The notes beneath the pieces are model-generated. The model made no database searches. It was not told where the DNA came from and was given only the letters and a program-made list of their open reading frames with translations. Shown in pieces: positions 51,714 to 59,981 of a stretch of 64,000 nt of DNA (the first letter of the stretch is position 1; each line of letters begins with the position of its first letter). Location of the stretch: assembly GCA_035366835.1 (NCBI GenBank), contig DAOSIS010000016.1:1-64000 (forward strand), read 5' to 3'. Both the position numbers and the translations under genes were made by a program. The DNA comes from UBA6109 sp035366835 (GTDB taxonomy: Bacteria; Desulfobacterota; Syntrophia; Syntrophales; UBA6109).

Positions 51714-52298
51714 ATGAGTACAGAGAGGTCAACCTTCGTCAAGAGTGCCACGGCACCCGCGCATTATCCGCCGGACAACCTGCCGGAAGTGGCCTTCGCG
51801 GGCCGCTCGAACGTCGGCAAGTCTTCTCTCATCAACGTCCTGCTGGGTCGGAAGAATCTGGCGAGAACGGGCTCCACGCCCGGTTGCACCCAGACCCTGA
51901 ACTTCTTCCTCTTCGAAGGTCGCCTGTCCATCGCCGATCTCCCGGGATACGGATATGCGCGTGTTTCCCACTCCGTCAGGGCGCAGTGGAAAGACGTCGT
52001 CGAGACGTACCTGCAGCAGCGATCCTCCCTGCGCCTGGTGATCTTCGTCATGGACATCCGGCGCGACCCTGCGGACGGGGATCTCGACCTGCTGGCCTGG
52101 CTGCGCCGCGGGCAGCGGGAAACGCTCGTCGTCCTCACCAAGATCGACAAGCTGTCCCGATCGGAGCAAAAAGAGCGCTCCGCAAAGATCCTGCTGGATC
52201 TGGAGCCCTTCGGTGTCGCCGGCGTCGTCCTTTTCTCCGCCAAGACCGGAGAGGGCAGGGACGCTCTCTGGAAAAAAATAAACAAGTCGGGATGGTAG
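51714..52298 (+). CDS. engB: Ribosome-biogenesis GTPase EngB/YsxC
   Basis: 194 residues. G motifs in order: G1 AGRSNVGKSS, G2 Thr in STPGCTQT, G3 DLPGYGYA, G4 TKIDK, G5 SAKTG. The family aids large-subunit assembly and is usually essential. Start ATG 51714 with GGGAGAAG, 12 nt after the regulator gene. Last gene of the kinase operon; the Rnf promoter begins about 85 nt later. Confidence 0.95.
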   Translation: MSTERSTFVKSATAPAHYPPDNLPEVAFAGRSNVGKSSLINVLLGRKNLARTGSTPGCTQTLNFFLFEGRLSIADLPGYGYARVSHSVRAQWKDVVETYLQQRSSLRLVIFVMDIRRDPADGDLDLLAWLRRGQRETLVVLTKIDKLSRSEQKERSAKILLDLEPFGVAGVVLFSAKTGEGRDALWKKINKSGW

Positions 52299-52382
52299 CG
52301 AAACCGGAATGACTGAAAGCGTGCGATCACTTTCCATCGTCCAAATAGATTTTTTCTATGAGGTCGTGAATTTTTTTTATTC

Positions 52383-52410
52383 TTGACATCGAAAAAAAAT
52401 GTGGTATTAG
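52383..52410 (+). promoter_or_regulatory. Sigma-70 promoter of the rseC-rnf-nfn operon
   Basis: TTGACA (52383-52388), 16 bp containing an A8 run, TATTAG (52405-52410). About 150 nt upstream of rseC. Confidence 0.6.
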
Positions 52411-52423
52411 TACGCCCGCGTCG

Positions 52424-52446
52424 AATGGTAAGTTATCCTTACCATT
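52424..52446. promoter_or_regulatory. Operator palindrome at the Rnf promoter
   Basis: AATGGTAAG-TTATC-CTTACCATT: perfect 9-bp arms with a 5-nt centre, starting 14 nt after the -10 box, over the expected transcript start. Its TGGTA/TACCA half-sites recall the FadR-type operators at 25 kb, but the spacing differs. Confidence 0.65.
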
Positions 52447-52559
52447 GACAAGTTCATGCTCATTCGTTGCTGACGCTGTATCCGGGTTCGGGGGGATCGG
52501 CAGGGAAGACAGGAAAGGAAGTCTTTTCCCGGGATGTCTCTGCCGGAGGTGTCCATCGC

Positions 52560-52997
52560 ATGCTCGAACAGGGAGTGGTCAGAAAAATTATCTCCCCAGA
52601 CACAGTTGAAGTTTCTTTGAAAAAAACGGAATCCTGCCACAAATGCAGGGCCTGCAATGACGATGGCGCAGGAGCTGTTTCCATCGAAGCCGGCAACGCC
52701 GCGGGAGCGAAGGTGGGAGATTGCGTAGAAATCGAGATCCCCACCGGCGGCGTGGTGGCGGCCAGTTCCATCGTGTACCTTCTGCCGATCGCCTTCCTTC
52801 TTGCAGGGTATCTGTGCGGATCTCTCTGGAGCCGCTTTTTTTATGACAGCGATTCCGAAGGCTTGGGCGTCCTCTGCGCCCTGGCGTTTCTGGCGGCGAG
52901 CTTCGTGGCGGTCCGGCATTACGACCGCAGGGTCCGGAGAAGAGGCAGTCTTCGCGCGCAGGTTCTTCGCATATTGATCGGGCCGGAAGGCGTTTGA
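52560..52997 (+). CDS. rseC: RseC/MucC-family membrane protein
   Basis: 145 residues: a cytoplasmic N-terminal domain with a cysteine cluster (ESCHKCRAC) after GVVRKIISPDTVEVSLKK, two membrane helices (~75-97, 103-122) and a basic tail. RseC proteins often sit with rnf genes and are linked to keeping SoxR reduced in other bacteria. No soxR is here, so the role may be as an Rnf accessory or in Fe-S assembly. GGAGGT is 9 nt before ATG 52560. First gene of the long rnf-nfn operon. Confidence 0.88.
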   Translation: MLEQGVVRKIISPDTVEVSLKKTESCHKCRACNDDGAGAVSIEAGNAAGAKVGDCVEIEIPTGGVVAASSIVYLLPIAFLLAGYLCGSLWSRFFYDSDSEGLGVLCALAFLAASFVAVRHYDRRVRRRGSLRAQVLRILIGPEGV

Positions 52998-53026
52998 CGT
53001 CTGAGAATCGTGGATCATTGAGGAAT

Positions 53027-54355
53027 ATGAAAACATTCGCACGTGGCATCGGGAATTTGAAACACCGCAAAGGGGCGACGGAGGCGTCGCCCCTTGTCGA
53101 GATGCCGGCGCCGAAGCGCATCGTCCTGCCGATGATGCAGAACTTGGGCGTGCCGGCGGAGCCGATCGTAAAGGTAGGGGACGAAGTCGTGGAAGGCCAG
53201 AAGGTCGCCGACTCGTCCAAGTTCGTGTCCGCCCCCATTCACGCATCGATCGCGGGCAAGGTCACAAAGATCGAGAAGCTCACGCATCCGACCGGGGTTC
53301 AGTCCCTGTCGATCGTGATCGAGGCAGGCGGCGAAGCGCCGGTGACGATGCGGTGCGAACTGCCCCTTTCGCCCGAGTCGGCTGCTCCCGACGACATCCG
53401 CAAGGCCATACGCGAAGCCGGCATCGTCGGTCTGGGGGGCGCTGCCTTCCCCGCCCACGTGAAGCTGAACCCGCCGAAGGAAAAGAAGATCGATACGGTG
53501 ATCATCAACGGCTGCGAATGCGAGCCGTACATCACGATCGATCATCGACTGATGCTGGAAAGGACCGCGGACCTCATTTTCGGCGCGCGTCTGGTTGCAA
53601 GGGCCGTCGGAGCCGGCAGGCTCATCTTCGGGATCGAGGAAAACAAACCCAACGCCATCGAGAAAATCCGGGCCGAGCTGGGCAGCCTGCAGCTCGGTCT
53701 GCGGACGGAAGTCGTCCCGCTGAAGGCCAAGTACCCGCAGGGCGGGGAGAAGATGCTGATCAAGTCCATCCTCAATCGCGAGGTCCCTCCCAAGGGCGGG
53801 TTGCCGATGGACGTCGGCGTCGTCGTTCACAACGTGGGGACCACCATCGCCATCGCCGATGCGGTCCGTTTCGGCACTCCGCTCATCCGTCGCGCCGTCA
53901 CGGTGACGGGGAGCGCCGTACGCGAACCGAAGAATCTCATCGTGCGCATCGGGACGCTGTTCGAGGATATCCTCCAATTCTGCGGCGGATTGACCGACGA
54001 TGTGGCGAAAGTCGTCATGGGGGGGCCGATGACGGGTTTCGCCGTGTCGTCTCTGGATGTGCCGGTTGTCAAGGGGACCTCGTGCATCCTGGCTTTGAAC
54101 CGCAAAGACGCCCAGTCGTTCGAGGAAGGGGATTGTATCCGTTGCGGCCGCTGTATCCGCGCCTGTCCCATGGGGTTGATGCCGAACTATCTTGGCGTGT
54201 ATACCAAGCGGAAGAATTGGGATAAGGTCAAGGAATACAACGTGACCGATTGCTTCGAGTGCGGTTGCTGCACCTATGTCTGTCCCAGCCGCATCTACCT
54301 TGTTCATTACGTCAAAGTGGCCAAGAAAGAATTACAACTCAGGAAGACCGTATGA
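53027..54355 (+). CDS. rnfC: Rnf complex subunit C
   Basis: About 442 residues. Peripheral cytoplasmic subunit with NADH/flavin-binding SLBB/Rossmann-like parts (GLGGAAFPAHVKLNPPKEKK, INGCECEPY) and two [4Fe-4S] motifs at the C terminus: CIRCGRCIRACPMGL and CFECGCCTYVCPSR. It takes electrons to or from NAD. The start is uncertain: ATG 53027 sits close behind AGGA, and TTG 53018 or 52994 is possible. It overlaps rnfD by 4 nt (ATGA). Confidence 0.96.
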   Translation: MKTFARGIGNLKHRKGATEASPLVEMPAPKRIVLPMMQNLGVPAEPIVKVGDEVVEGQKVADSSKFVSAPIHASIAGKVTKIEKLTHPTGVQSLSIVIEAGGEAPVTMRCELPLSPESAAPDDIRKAIREAGIVGLGGAAFPAHVKLNPPKEKKIDTVIINGCECEPYITIDHRLMLERTADLIFGARLVARAVGAGRLIFGIEENKPNAIEKIRAELGSLQLGLRTEVVPLKAKYPQGGEKMLIKSILNREVPPKGGLPMDVGVVVHNVGTTIAIADAVRFGTPLIRRAVTVTGSAVREPKNLIVRIGTLFEDILQFCGGLTDDVAKVVMGGPMTGFAVSSLDVPVVKGTSCILALNRKDAQSFEEGDCIRCGRCIRACPMGLMPNYLGVYTKRKNWDKVKEYNVTDCFECGCCTYVCPSRIYLVHYVKVAKKELQLRKTV

Positions 54356-55275
54356 CCGCATCCTTCGACACCTCTTCTTCGCCTCATATCCGCGCCCGCG
54401 ACGATGCCAAGAGCATCATGTGGTGGGTGGTCATCGCACTGCTGTTCCCCTGCGCCTCCGCCGTGTACTTCTTCGGAGTGAAGGCGATCGTGCTGATCGT
54501 CTTCACGACGGCCGTCGCCATGGGGACGGAAGCGGCGTTCCAGTGGATCCTCGGGAAACCGGTCACCATCAAGGACGGCAGCGCCGCCGTGACCGGGGTG
54601 TTGCTGGCGCTTGTCCTGCCGCCGACGCTTCCCCTGTGGATGGCGGCGGTCGGCGCGATCGTCGCAATCGCCCTTGTCAAGCACCTCTTCGGCGGGCTCG
54701 GGTACAACATCTTCAATCCGGCGCTCGCGGCGCGCGCCGTGCTCCTGGCCTCCTGGCCCGTGGCGATGACGACCTGGACGCAGCCGCTGGATGCCGTGAC
54801 GGCGGCGACCCCTCTTTTTCTGATGAAAATGGGCCAACCCGTCCCGGATTACCTGACCCTGTTTCTGGGCAACCGGGCCGGCTCGCTCGGCGAGACATCG
54901 GCTCTGATGATCCTGATCGGGGCGGCGATCCTCTTCTGGAGGAAGATCATCGACTGGCCAATCCCTGTCTCGTACATCGGGATAGTTTACGGGTTGAGCT
55001 TCGTGTTGGGCCAGGATCCCCTTTTCCACGTTGTCAGCGGCGGTCTCCTGCTGGGCGCCTTCTTCATGGCGACGGACTACGTGACGGCGCCGGTCACGAC
55101 GCCCGGGCGGCTGATTTTCGGAGTGGGTTGTGGAATCATGACGGTGCTGATCCGTCTGTACGGCGGTTTCCCGGAAGGCGTGAACTATTCGATCCTGCTT
55201 ATGAACATCCTCACGCCGCTTATTGACACGTATGCAAGACCACGGATATTCGGTGAGATCAGGAAACATGCTTAA
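54352..55275 (+). CDS. rnfD: Rnf complex subunit D
   Basis: 307 residues, about 10 membrane helices. It carries a covalent FMN on a threonine in the SLGETSALM segment (by analogy with NqrB/RnfD) and likely forms part of the ion path. Start ATG 54352 overlaps the rnfC stop. The segment 54967-55021 is repeated exactly at 55284-55338, beyond the gene, beside the run of Ns: an assembly artefact, not a second copy. As assembled the stop (TAA 55273) falls 8 nt into a first, false start of rnfG. Confidence 0.95.
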   Translation: MTASFDTSSSPHIRARDDAKSIMWWVVIALLFPCASAVYFFGVKAIVLIVFTTAVAMGTEAAFQWILGKPVTIKDGSAAVTGVLLALVLPPTLPLWMAAVGAIVAIALVKHLFGGLGYNIFNPALAARAVLLASWPVAMTTWTQPLDAVTAATPLFLMKMGQPVPDYLTLFLGNRAGSLGETSALMILIGAAILFWRKIIDWPIPVSYIGIVYGLSFVLGQDPLFHVVSGGLLLGAFFMATDYVTAPVTTPGRLIFGVGCGIMTVLIRLYGGFPEGVNYSILLMNILTPLIDTYARPRIFGEIRKHA

Positions 55276-55283
55276 AATTCTGA

Positions 55284-55493
55284 GTCTCGTACATCGGGAT
55301 AGTTTACGGGTTGAGCTTCGTGTTGGGCCAGGATCCCCNNNNNNNNNNNNNNNNNNNNNNNNNNNNNNNNNNNNNNNNNNNNNNNNNNNNNNNNNNNNNN
55401 NNNNNNNNNNNNNNNNNNNNNNNNNNNNNNNNNNNNNNCGTATGCAAGACCACGGATATTCGGTGAGATCAGGAAACATGCTTAAAATTCTGA
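55284..55493. other. Scaffold gap with flanking 55-bp duplications
   Basis: 100 Ns (55339-55438). On the left, 55284-55338 copies 54967-55021 exactly (55 bp). On the right, 55439-55493 copies 55229-55283 exactly (55 bp). Deleting 55284-55493 joins the rnfG start at 55268 to its body in frame and leaves rnfD whole with an 8-nt overlap. Equal 55-bp lengths point to a k-mer assembly overlap. Confidence 0.9.
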
Positions 55494-56005
55494 AATTGGC
55501 GTTCACGTTGACGGTTTTCTGCGTTGTCTCCGCAGGCGCACTGGCGTATGTCTTCATGTTCACGGGACCGAAGATCGAGTCCAATGCCAAGCTTGCCTTC
55601 GAGCGTTCCCTGAAGGAAGTCCTTCCGGGTGCCGAGACCTTCAACCCGGTGGGAAAGGAAGGCAGGATCTTCGAAGGCGTCGCCGCCGGCAAGCCGGTGG
55701 GCACGGCGGTTCTCGTTGCGCCGCGCGGATACAGTGGCAGCATCCGGATGCTGGTGGGCGTGGACGGAGACCTGAAGGTCAAGGGAATCAAGGTTCTCGA
55801 TCAGCGGGAGACGCCGGGTCTGGGGACGAATATCCTCAAACCCAAGTTCCTGGGGCAGTTCATCGGGAAGAGTTCCGCCGACAAGCTGGAACCGAAGAAG
55901 GACGTGGAAGCCATCACGGGAGCGACCATCTCGACCCGCGGCGTCTGTGAGGGCGTCCGTGCGGCGCTGACGGGAGCGTCCGAATTCGCGAAAGGTGCAA
56001 AATGA
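55478..56005 (+). CDS. rnfG: Rnf complex subunit G
   Basis: 175 residues: one N-terminal membrane helix (LKLAFTLTVFCVVSAGALAYV) and an FMN-binding domain with the covalent flavin threonine in EAITGATISTRGV. It passes electrons on the outer face of the membrane. The ATG at 55478 belongs to the second, correct copy of a duplicated 55-bp stretch; the first copy at 55268 runs into repeated rnfD sequence. In the repaired sequence the gene overlaps rnfD by 8 nt. It overlaps rnfE by 4 nt. Confidence 0.95.
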   Translation: MLKILKLAFTLTVFCVVSAGALAYVFMFTGPKIESNAKLAFERSLKEVLPGAETFNPVGKEGRIFEGVAAGKPVGTAVLVAPRGYSGSIRMLVGVDGDLKVKGIKVLDQRETPGLGTNILKPKFLGQFIGKSSADKLEPKKDVEAITGATISTRGVCEGVRAALTGASEFAKGAK

Positions 56006-56592
56006 GTCTCTGGAAGGATTTCAATCAGGGGATCGTGAAGGAGAATCCGGTCCTGCGTCTGATGATCGGGTTGTGCCCCGTTCTGGCCGTATCGAATACG
56101 ACGATGAACGCCCTGGGGATGAGCGCGGCGGTGGCCTTTGTGCTGATCGGCTCCAATCTGGTCGTGGCACTGATCCGGAAGGTCACGCCGGACGAAATTC
56201 GCATCCCGATCTTCATCATCATCATCTCGACCTTCGTGACCATCATTGATTATGTGATGCAGGCCTATGCGCCCGTTCTTTACCAGGCGCTGGGTGTTTT
56301 CGTTCCCCTGATCGTCGTGAACTGCATCATCCTCGGCCGTGCGGAAGCTTTTGCCTACAAGAACCCCATCTTCAATTCGGTCCTGGACGGCGTCGGAATG
56401 AGCATCGGTTTTACGCTGGCGCTCGGCAGCATCGCCGTGATCCGGGAGATTCTGGGCGCGGGCGCCGTTCTGGGCATTCAGCTTTACGACCCCGCAATCG
56501 CGGCGACCATCATGATTCTGCCGCCCGGCGCCTTCATCACGATCGGCTGCATCATGGCATTCCTCAACAAGATGGAAAACAAGGTGATGTAG
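56002..56592 (+). CDS. rnfE: Rnf complex subunit E
   Basis: 196 residues, six helices, homologous to NqrD and to RnfA, with which it forms an inverted pair holding a membrane [2Fe-2S] cluster in recent structures. Seen: GLCPVLAVSNTTMNALGMS at the start and PLIVVNCIILGRAEAFA in the middle, with the Cys ligands expected there. It overlaps rnfG (ATGA) and is followed by rnfA after 7 nt. Confidence 0.95.
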   Translation: MSLWKDFNQGIVKENPVLRLMIGLCPVLAVSNTTMNALGMSAAVAFVLIGSNLVVALIRKVTPDEIRIPIFIIIISTFVTIIDYVMQAYAPVLYQALGVFVPLIVVNCIILGRAEAFAYKNPIFNSVLDGVGMSIGFTLALGSIAVIREILGAGAVLGIQLYDPAIAATIMILPPGAFITIGCIMAFLNKMENKVM

Positions 56593-56599
56593 GGGGCCT

Positions 56600-57178
56600 A
56601 TGGAACTCTTCGGCATTTTCTTCGCAGCATTTCTTATCAACAATATCCTGCTGATCCGTTTCATCGCGCTGTGCTCGTTTTTCGGAGTCTCCACGAACAT
56701 CGGCACGTCGGTCGGCATGAGCTTCGCCGTCATTTTCGTCATGACGATTTCCTCTGCGGTGTCCTGGGCGGTTTATTATTTCATCCTGGCTCCGTTTCAT
56801 CTGGAGTTCCTCCGCACGGCCGTATTCATCATCACGATTGCGTCCTTGGTCCAGTTGGAAGAACTGTACCTCAAGAAGATGATCCCCGCCCTGTATCGGT
56901 CCATGGGGATCTATCTGCCGCTCATCACGACCAACTGTGCGATCCTGGCGGTCGCTTTTCTCGCCATCGATTACAAGTACAACTTCCTCCAGTCGATGGT
57001 CTATTCGCTGGGGGTTTCAGCCGGATACGCCCTGGCCATGGTTCTTTTTGCCTACGTGCGTGAGAGGATGGCGATTGCCCCGATCCCAAAGTGGTTCCAG
57101 GGCTATCCGATCGCCTTTATTACGGCGGCTCTGATGTCATTGGCATTCCTCGGTTTCTCCGGGATGTTCGGGCTGTAA
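56600..57178 (+). CDS. rnfA: Rnf complex subunit A
   Basis: 192 residues, six helices, homologous to NqrE. Signatures: INNILLIRFIALCSFFGVST, YLPLITTNCAILAVAF (the Cys positions for the shared iron-sulfur centre) and FQGYPIAFITAALMSLAFLG. Core of the ion-translocating part. Short 48-nt gap to rnfB. Confidence 0.96.
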   Translation: MELFGIFFAAFLINNILLIRFIALCSFFGVSTNIGTSVGMSFAVIFVMTISSAVSWAVYYFILAPFHLEFLRTAVFIITIASLVQLEELYLKKMIPALYRSMGIYLPLITTNCAILAVAFLAIDYKYNFLQSMVYSLGVSAGYALAMVLFAYVRERMAIAPIPKWFQGYPIAFITAALMSLAFLGFSGMFGL

Positions 57179-57226
57179 GGGGAAAAGATATTCTGCCGCC
57201 GCGGGTGCGGCAATTGGGATGAATCT

Positions 57227-58015
57227 ATGCTGATACTTGCATCTATCGTTGTATTGGGAATCATCGGTTTCATTTTCGCCGGGGCGCTGGGGTTCGCCGC
57301 AGACTATTTCCGCGTCGAGGAAGATCCGCGGATCGCCACGGTTCTCGCCGCGCTTCCAGGCGGAAATTGCGGGGCCTGCGGCATGGCGGGCTGCCGCGAC
57401 TATGCCGAGAAGGTCGTGCTGGGACAGGCTGCCGTGACGGCCTGCGTCGCCGGCGGATCCGGAACCGCGGCGAAGATCTCCGAGGTCATGGGCGTCGGTT
57501 GCGGAGAGGTGGAAAGGAAGGTGGCGGTCGTCCACTGCGGCGCCAAGGGGGAGCAGCGAAAGAAGAAGGGAAACTACTCGGGCGTGAAGACCTGCATGGC
57601 GGTGACGCTCGTGGACGGCGGCGGGTTGGCCTGCACTTACGGGTGCCTCGGCTACGGCGATTGCCTGGCGATCTGTCCTTTCGGGGCGATCGAGATGAGG
57701 GAAGGCCTGGCTTTTATTGATCCAGAGAAATGCACGGGCTGCGGGAAGTGCGTTTCCGCCTGTCCGCGCAAGATCATCTCGCTCCGACCCTATGACTTCA
57801 AGGTCGCCATCGCCTGTTCATCGCGCGATTCGGGGGCCGTTGTGCGGAAGATCTGTCCCGTGGGATGCATCGGCTGCAAGCTCTGCGTGAAGCAGGTCGC
57901 GGATGTCTTCAAGGTGACGGACAATCTCGCCTCCATCGACTACGCGAAGACTGGCATAGCCTGCGGCCCTGCCGTGGAGAAGTGCCCGACCAAGTGCATC
58001 GTGACGAGCGACTAG
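57227..58015 (+). CDS. rnfB: Rnf complex subunit B (ferredoxin-type)
   Basis: 262 residues. N-terminal membrane helix, then the RnfB iron-sulfur domain with CGACGMAGCRDYAEKV, and 8Fe-type motifs TYGCLGYGDCLAICP, CTGCGKCVSACPR, ICPVGCIGCKLCVKQ and a last GPAVEKCPTKC. It accepts electrons from reduced ferredoxin, so it is the cytoplasmic entry of the complex. Last of the six rnf genes in the C-D-G-E-A-B order seen in clostridia and Syntrophus-like bacteria. Confidence 0.96.
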   Translation: MLILASIVVLGIIGFIFAGALGFAADYFRVEEDPRIATVLAALPGGNCGACGMAGCRDYAEKVVLGQAAVTACVAGGSGTAAKISEVMGVGCGEVERKVAVVHCGAKGEQRKKKGNYSGVKTCMAVTLVDGGGLACTYGCLGYGDCLAICPFGAIEMREGLAFIDPEKCTGCGKCVSACPRKIISLRPYDFKVAIACSSRDSGAVVRKICPVGCIGCKLCVKQVADVFKVTDNLASIDYAKTGIACGPAVEKCPTKCIVTSD

Positions 58016-58052
58016 AAAAGGACAGACCGAGACTCTCTGAGAGGCAGACTCG

Positions 58053-58148
58053 ATGGGAGAAAAGAGACCTGTAGGGAAGACCGCCCCGATGACCAGGAAA
58101 AAGGCTGGCTCGACGGGCGGATGGCATAAGGAGGATCGAAGCTCATGA
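58053..58148 (+). CDS. Possible 31-residue basic peptide between rnfB and the NusG-II gene
   Basis: ATG 58053 with GAGAGGCAG upstream opens a frame of 31 codons rich in Lys and Arg (starts MGEKRPVGKTAP) that ends by sharing ATGA with the next gene's start at 58145. The coupling is typical of real genes; the composition is not distinctive. It might be a leader for translational coupling. No family known. Confidence 0.35.
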   Translation: MGEKRPVGKTAPMTRKKAGSTGGWHKEDRSS

Positions 58149-58888
58149 TAACGCGCCGCGACTTCTTCAGATTGACGGGACTTGCCGCAGCCGCTTTGGG
58201 TACGGGATATACCGCAGGCAAATGGATCGCCCCGGCAGAGGGGGATCGTTTCTCCATTTCAGGATTTCTGCCGGCGGACCGGGAGACGGTCACCGGCCTT
58301 GCAACGATTTTTTCCAGGAGAGCCGGAGCTTCCGGCCAGCCGGTCATCTTGGCGGCATCGCCGTGGAAGGAATGCATCCTGGCGGGCAGCCGGGCGGCCG
58401 CCGGCGAACGTCCGGCGAAGCGCCTCGCGGAGCCCGTCCTCTTCCGGATGGCCCCCCTGCCCCAGGGAATGCCGGCCGATATTCTTGTCGCCGACGCCCA
58501 CACCGGCGTCTATCGTCCGGACGCCGACTTCACGGTGGCCATGGCGGAGTTTCGCCGCGGGCTTCAGGGGAAAACGGCGACGCACTTCTTCTCGGCGGAA
58601 GGCCGCGTCGGCGGATCGATGCACCTTTTTGCGGGCAGCGAACGCTATGCCGTGATCGAGAGTGAAAAAGGGATCGTCGATCGGATCCCCCTTGCGGCGT
58701 CGTACCGCAGCATATCGGTCGACGGCGCGCAGGGAAAAACCGGCATCGAGATCGCCGATGGCATGGTCTCCGTCCACTCCGCAAGCTGCCGGAACCAGCT
58801 CTGCCGGCATCTGGGCCCCATTTCGCAGGACGGCCAACTGATTGCCTGCGCCCCGAACAGGGTCATGATCCGGATTGAGGCGGCCTGA
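58145..58888 (+). CDS. Tat-exported protein with C-terminal NusG-II domain
   Basis: 247 residues. It starts with a twin-arginine signal (MITRRDFFRLTGLAAAALG), then about 140 residues I cannot assign, and ends with a NusG domain II (beta domain, from about 170), with the cysteines ASCRNQLCRHLGPISQDG and IACAPN. NusG-II proteins often sit beside rnf and apbE and are thought to serve extracytoplasmic flavin or iron-sulfur parts of Rnf. Usually they are short; here the domain is attached to a longer unknown region and a Tat signal. Start ATG 58145 with AAGGAGG. Confidence 0.8.
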   Translation: MITRRDFFRLTGLAAAALGTGYTAGKWIAPAEGDRFSISGFLPADRETVTGLATIFSRRAGASGQPVILAASPWKECILAGSRAAAGERPAKRLAEPVLFRMAPLPQGMPADILVADAHTGVYRPDADFTVAMAEFRRGLQGKTATHFFSAEGRVGGSMHLFAGSERYAVIESEKGIVDRIPLAASYRSISVDGAQGKTGIEIADGMVSVHSASCRNQLCRHLGPISQDGQLIACAPNRVMIRIEAA

Positions 58889-58918
58889 GGCTGTTCGCTG
58901 CCAAAGTTCGAGCCGTCC

Positions 58919-59908
58919 ATGAAGAAGTTCTTCATCGGCATTACGATTTTTGCCGTTCTTTTCGCCGTTGGATTTTCCCTTTCCCGGAAGGAGACCTCCC
59001 GGACCGCGGTGTGGAAGCAGTCCTACCTCGCGCTGGGGACCGTCGTCCAGATCCAGGTGCGGCATGGGGAGAGGGGGATCGCCGAAGCGGCCATGGCCAA
59101 GGCGATTGCCGAAATTCGGCGCGTGGAGGCCCTTTTCACCGCTTGCGACCCCAAGAGCCCGATCGGGACTATCAATTCGTCAGCAGCAACATCGTTTTCG
59201 GTTTCACCGGAAGTCTACGGCCTGATGCGGCAATGTGACGCTTTCTGGAGAAGCACGTCCGGGGCGTTCGATGCCGGTCTGGGCGCCGTGAGCGAAGTCT
59301 GGGGATTCCGCCGGGGGCAGCCGGCTGTCCCCCCGGCGGAGAAGCTTCGGGAGGCCCTGAAGAAATCGGGATGGCGTCACGTCCGTCTGGAAGAGGGGAA
59401 CCGGCTTCGCAGAACGGCGCCCGTGCAGTTCGATCTCGGGGCGATGGTCCCGGGTTATGCCGTTGACCGCGCCCTCGCGGTATTGAAGCGGGAAGGCATG
59501 GCCGAAGCACTGGTCGATGGAGGAGGCGAGATCGGCTCGACGGGCGGGGAGTGGATCATCGGCATTCAGCACCCGCGGACAAAGGGAGAGATGGTCCGCC
59601 GGTTGAAACTCCGCGGGCTGGCGGTTGCCACGTCCGGCGATTACGAGCAGTACTTCGAAAAGGACGGCCGAAGATATCACCACATCCTCGATCCCCGGAC
59701 GGGGTTCCCGGCGACGGGCTGCCAGAGCGTAACGGTCCTTGCCGCCGACGATGCCGCGGCGGATGCCCTGTCGACAGGCTTCTTCGTGCTGGGACCCGAG
59801 GAGACGATGCGCTTCGTGCGGGAAATGCCGGGCGTGCACGCCATGGTGGTGGATGCAGCCGGCCGCATTCATGCATCGGAGGGATTTGCGGCATTCGTCG
59901 TGGAGTAA
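58919..59908 (+). CDS. apbE: FAD:protein FMN transferase ApbE
   Basis: 329 residues: an N-terminal anchor or signal (FFIGITIFAVLFAVGFSL) and the ApbE fold, with YLALGTVVQIQV, GAFDAGLGAV, FDLGAMVPGYAVDRAL, ALVDGGGEI and HHILDPRTGFPA (the Asp-Thr metal/phosphate site). It attaches FMN to threonines of RnfG and RnfD on the outer side of the membrane. Its place between rnf and nfn genes fits that job. The family's Lys in the G-x-x-x-G-Y motif is replaced by Met (GAMVPGYA instead of GAIAKGYA), which could affect activity. Confidence 0.94.
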   Translation: MKKFFIGITIFAVLFAVGFSLSRKETSRTAVWKQSYLALGTVVQIQVRHGERGIAEAAMAKAIAEIRRVEALFTACDPKSPIGTINSSAATSFSVSPEVYGLMRQCDAFWRSTSGAFDAGLGAVSEVWGFRRGQPAVPPAEKLREALKKSGWRHVRLEEGNRLRRTAPVQFDLGAMVPGYAVDRALAVLKREGMAEALVDGGGEIGSTGGEWIIGIQHPRTKGEMVRRLKLRGLAVATSGDYEQYFEKDGRRYHHILDPRTGFPATGCQSVTVLAADDAAADALSTGFFVLGPEETMRFVREMPGVHAMVVDAAGRIHASEGFAAFVVE

Positions 59909-59981
59909 AAAAAGTGTTGGCACAGAGGTCCGGTTTCGGGTAGAAGAACGGGACCTCAAATCTGAACAGGAGACGCGAACA

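Noticed and set aside
54967..55493. Biological tandem duplication in rnfD-rnfG
   Set aside because: The two repeats are both exactly 55 bp and flank a run of 100 Ns, fitting an assembly artefact.
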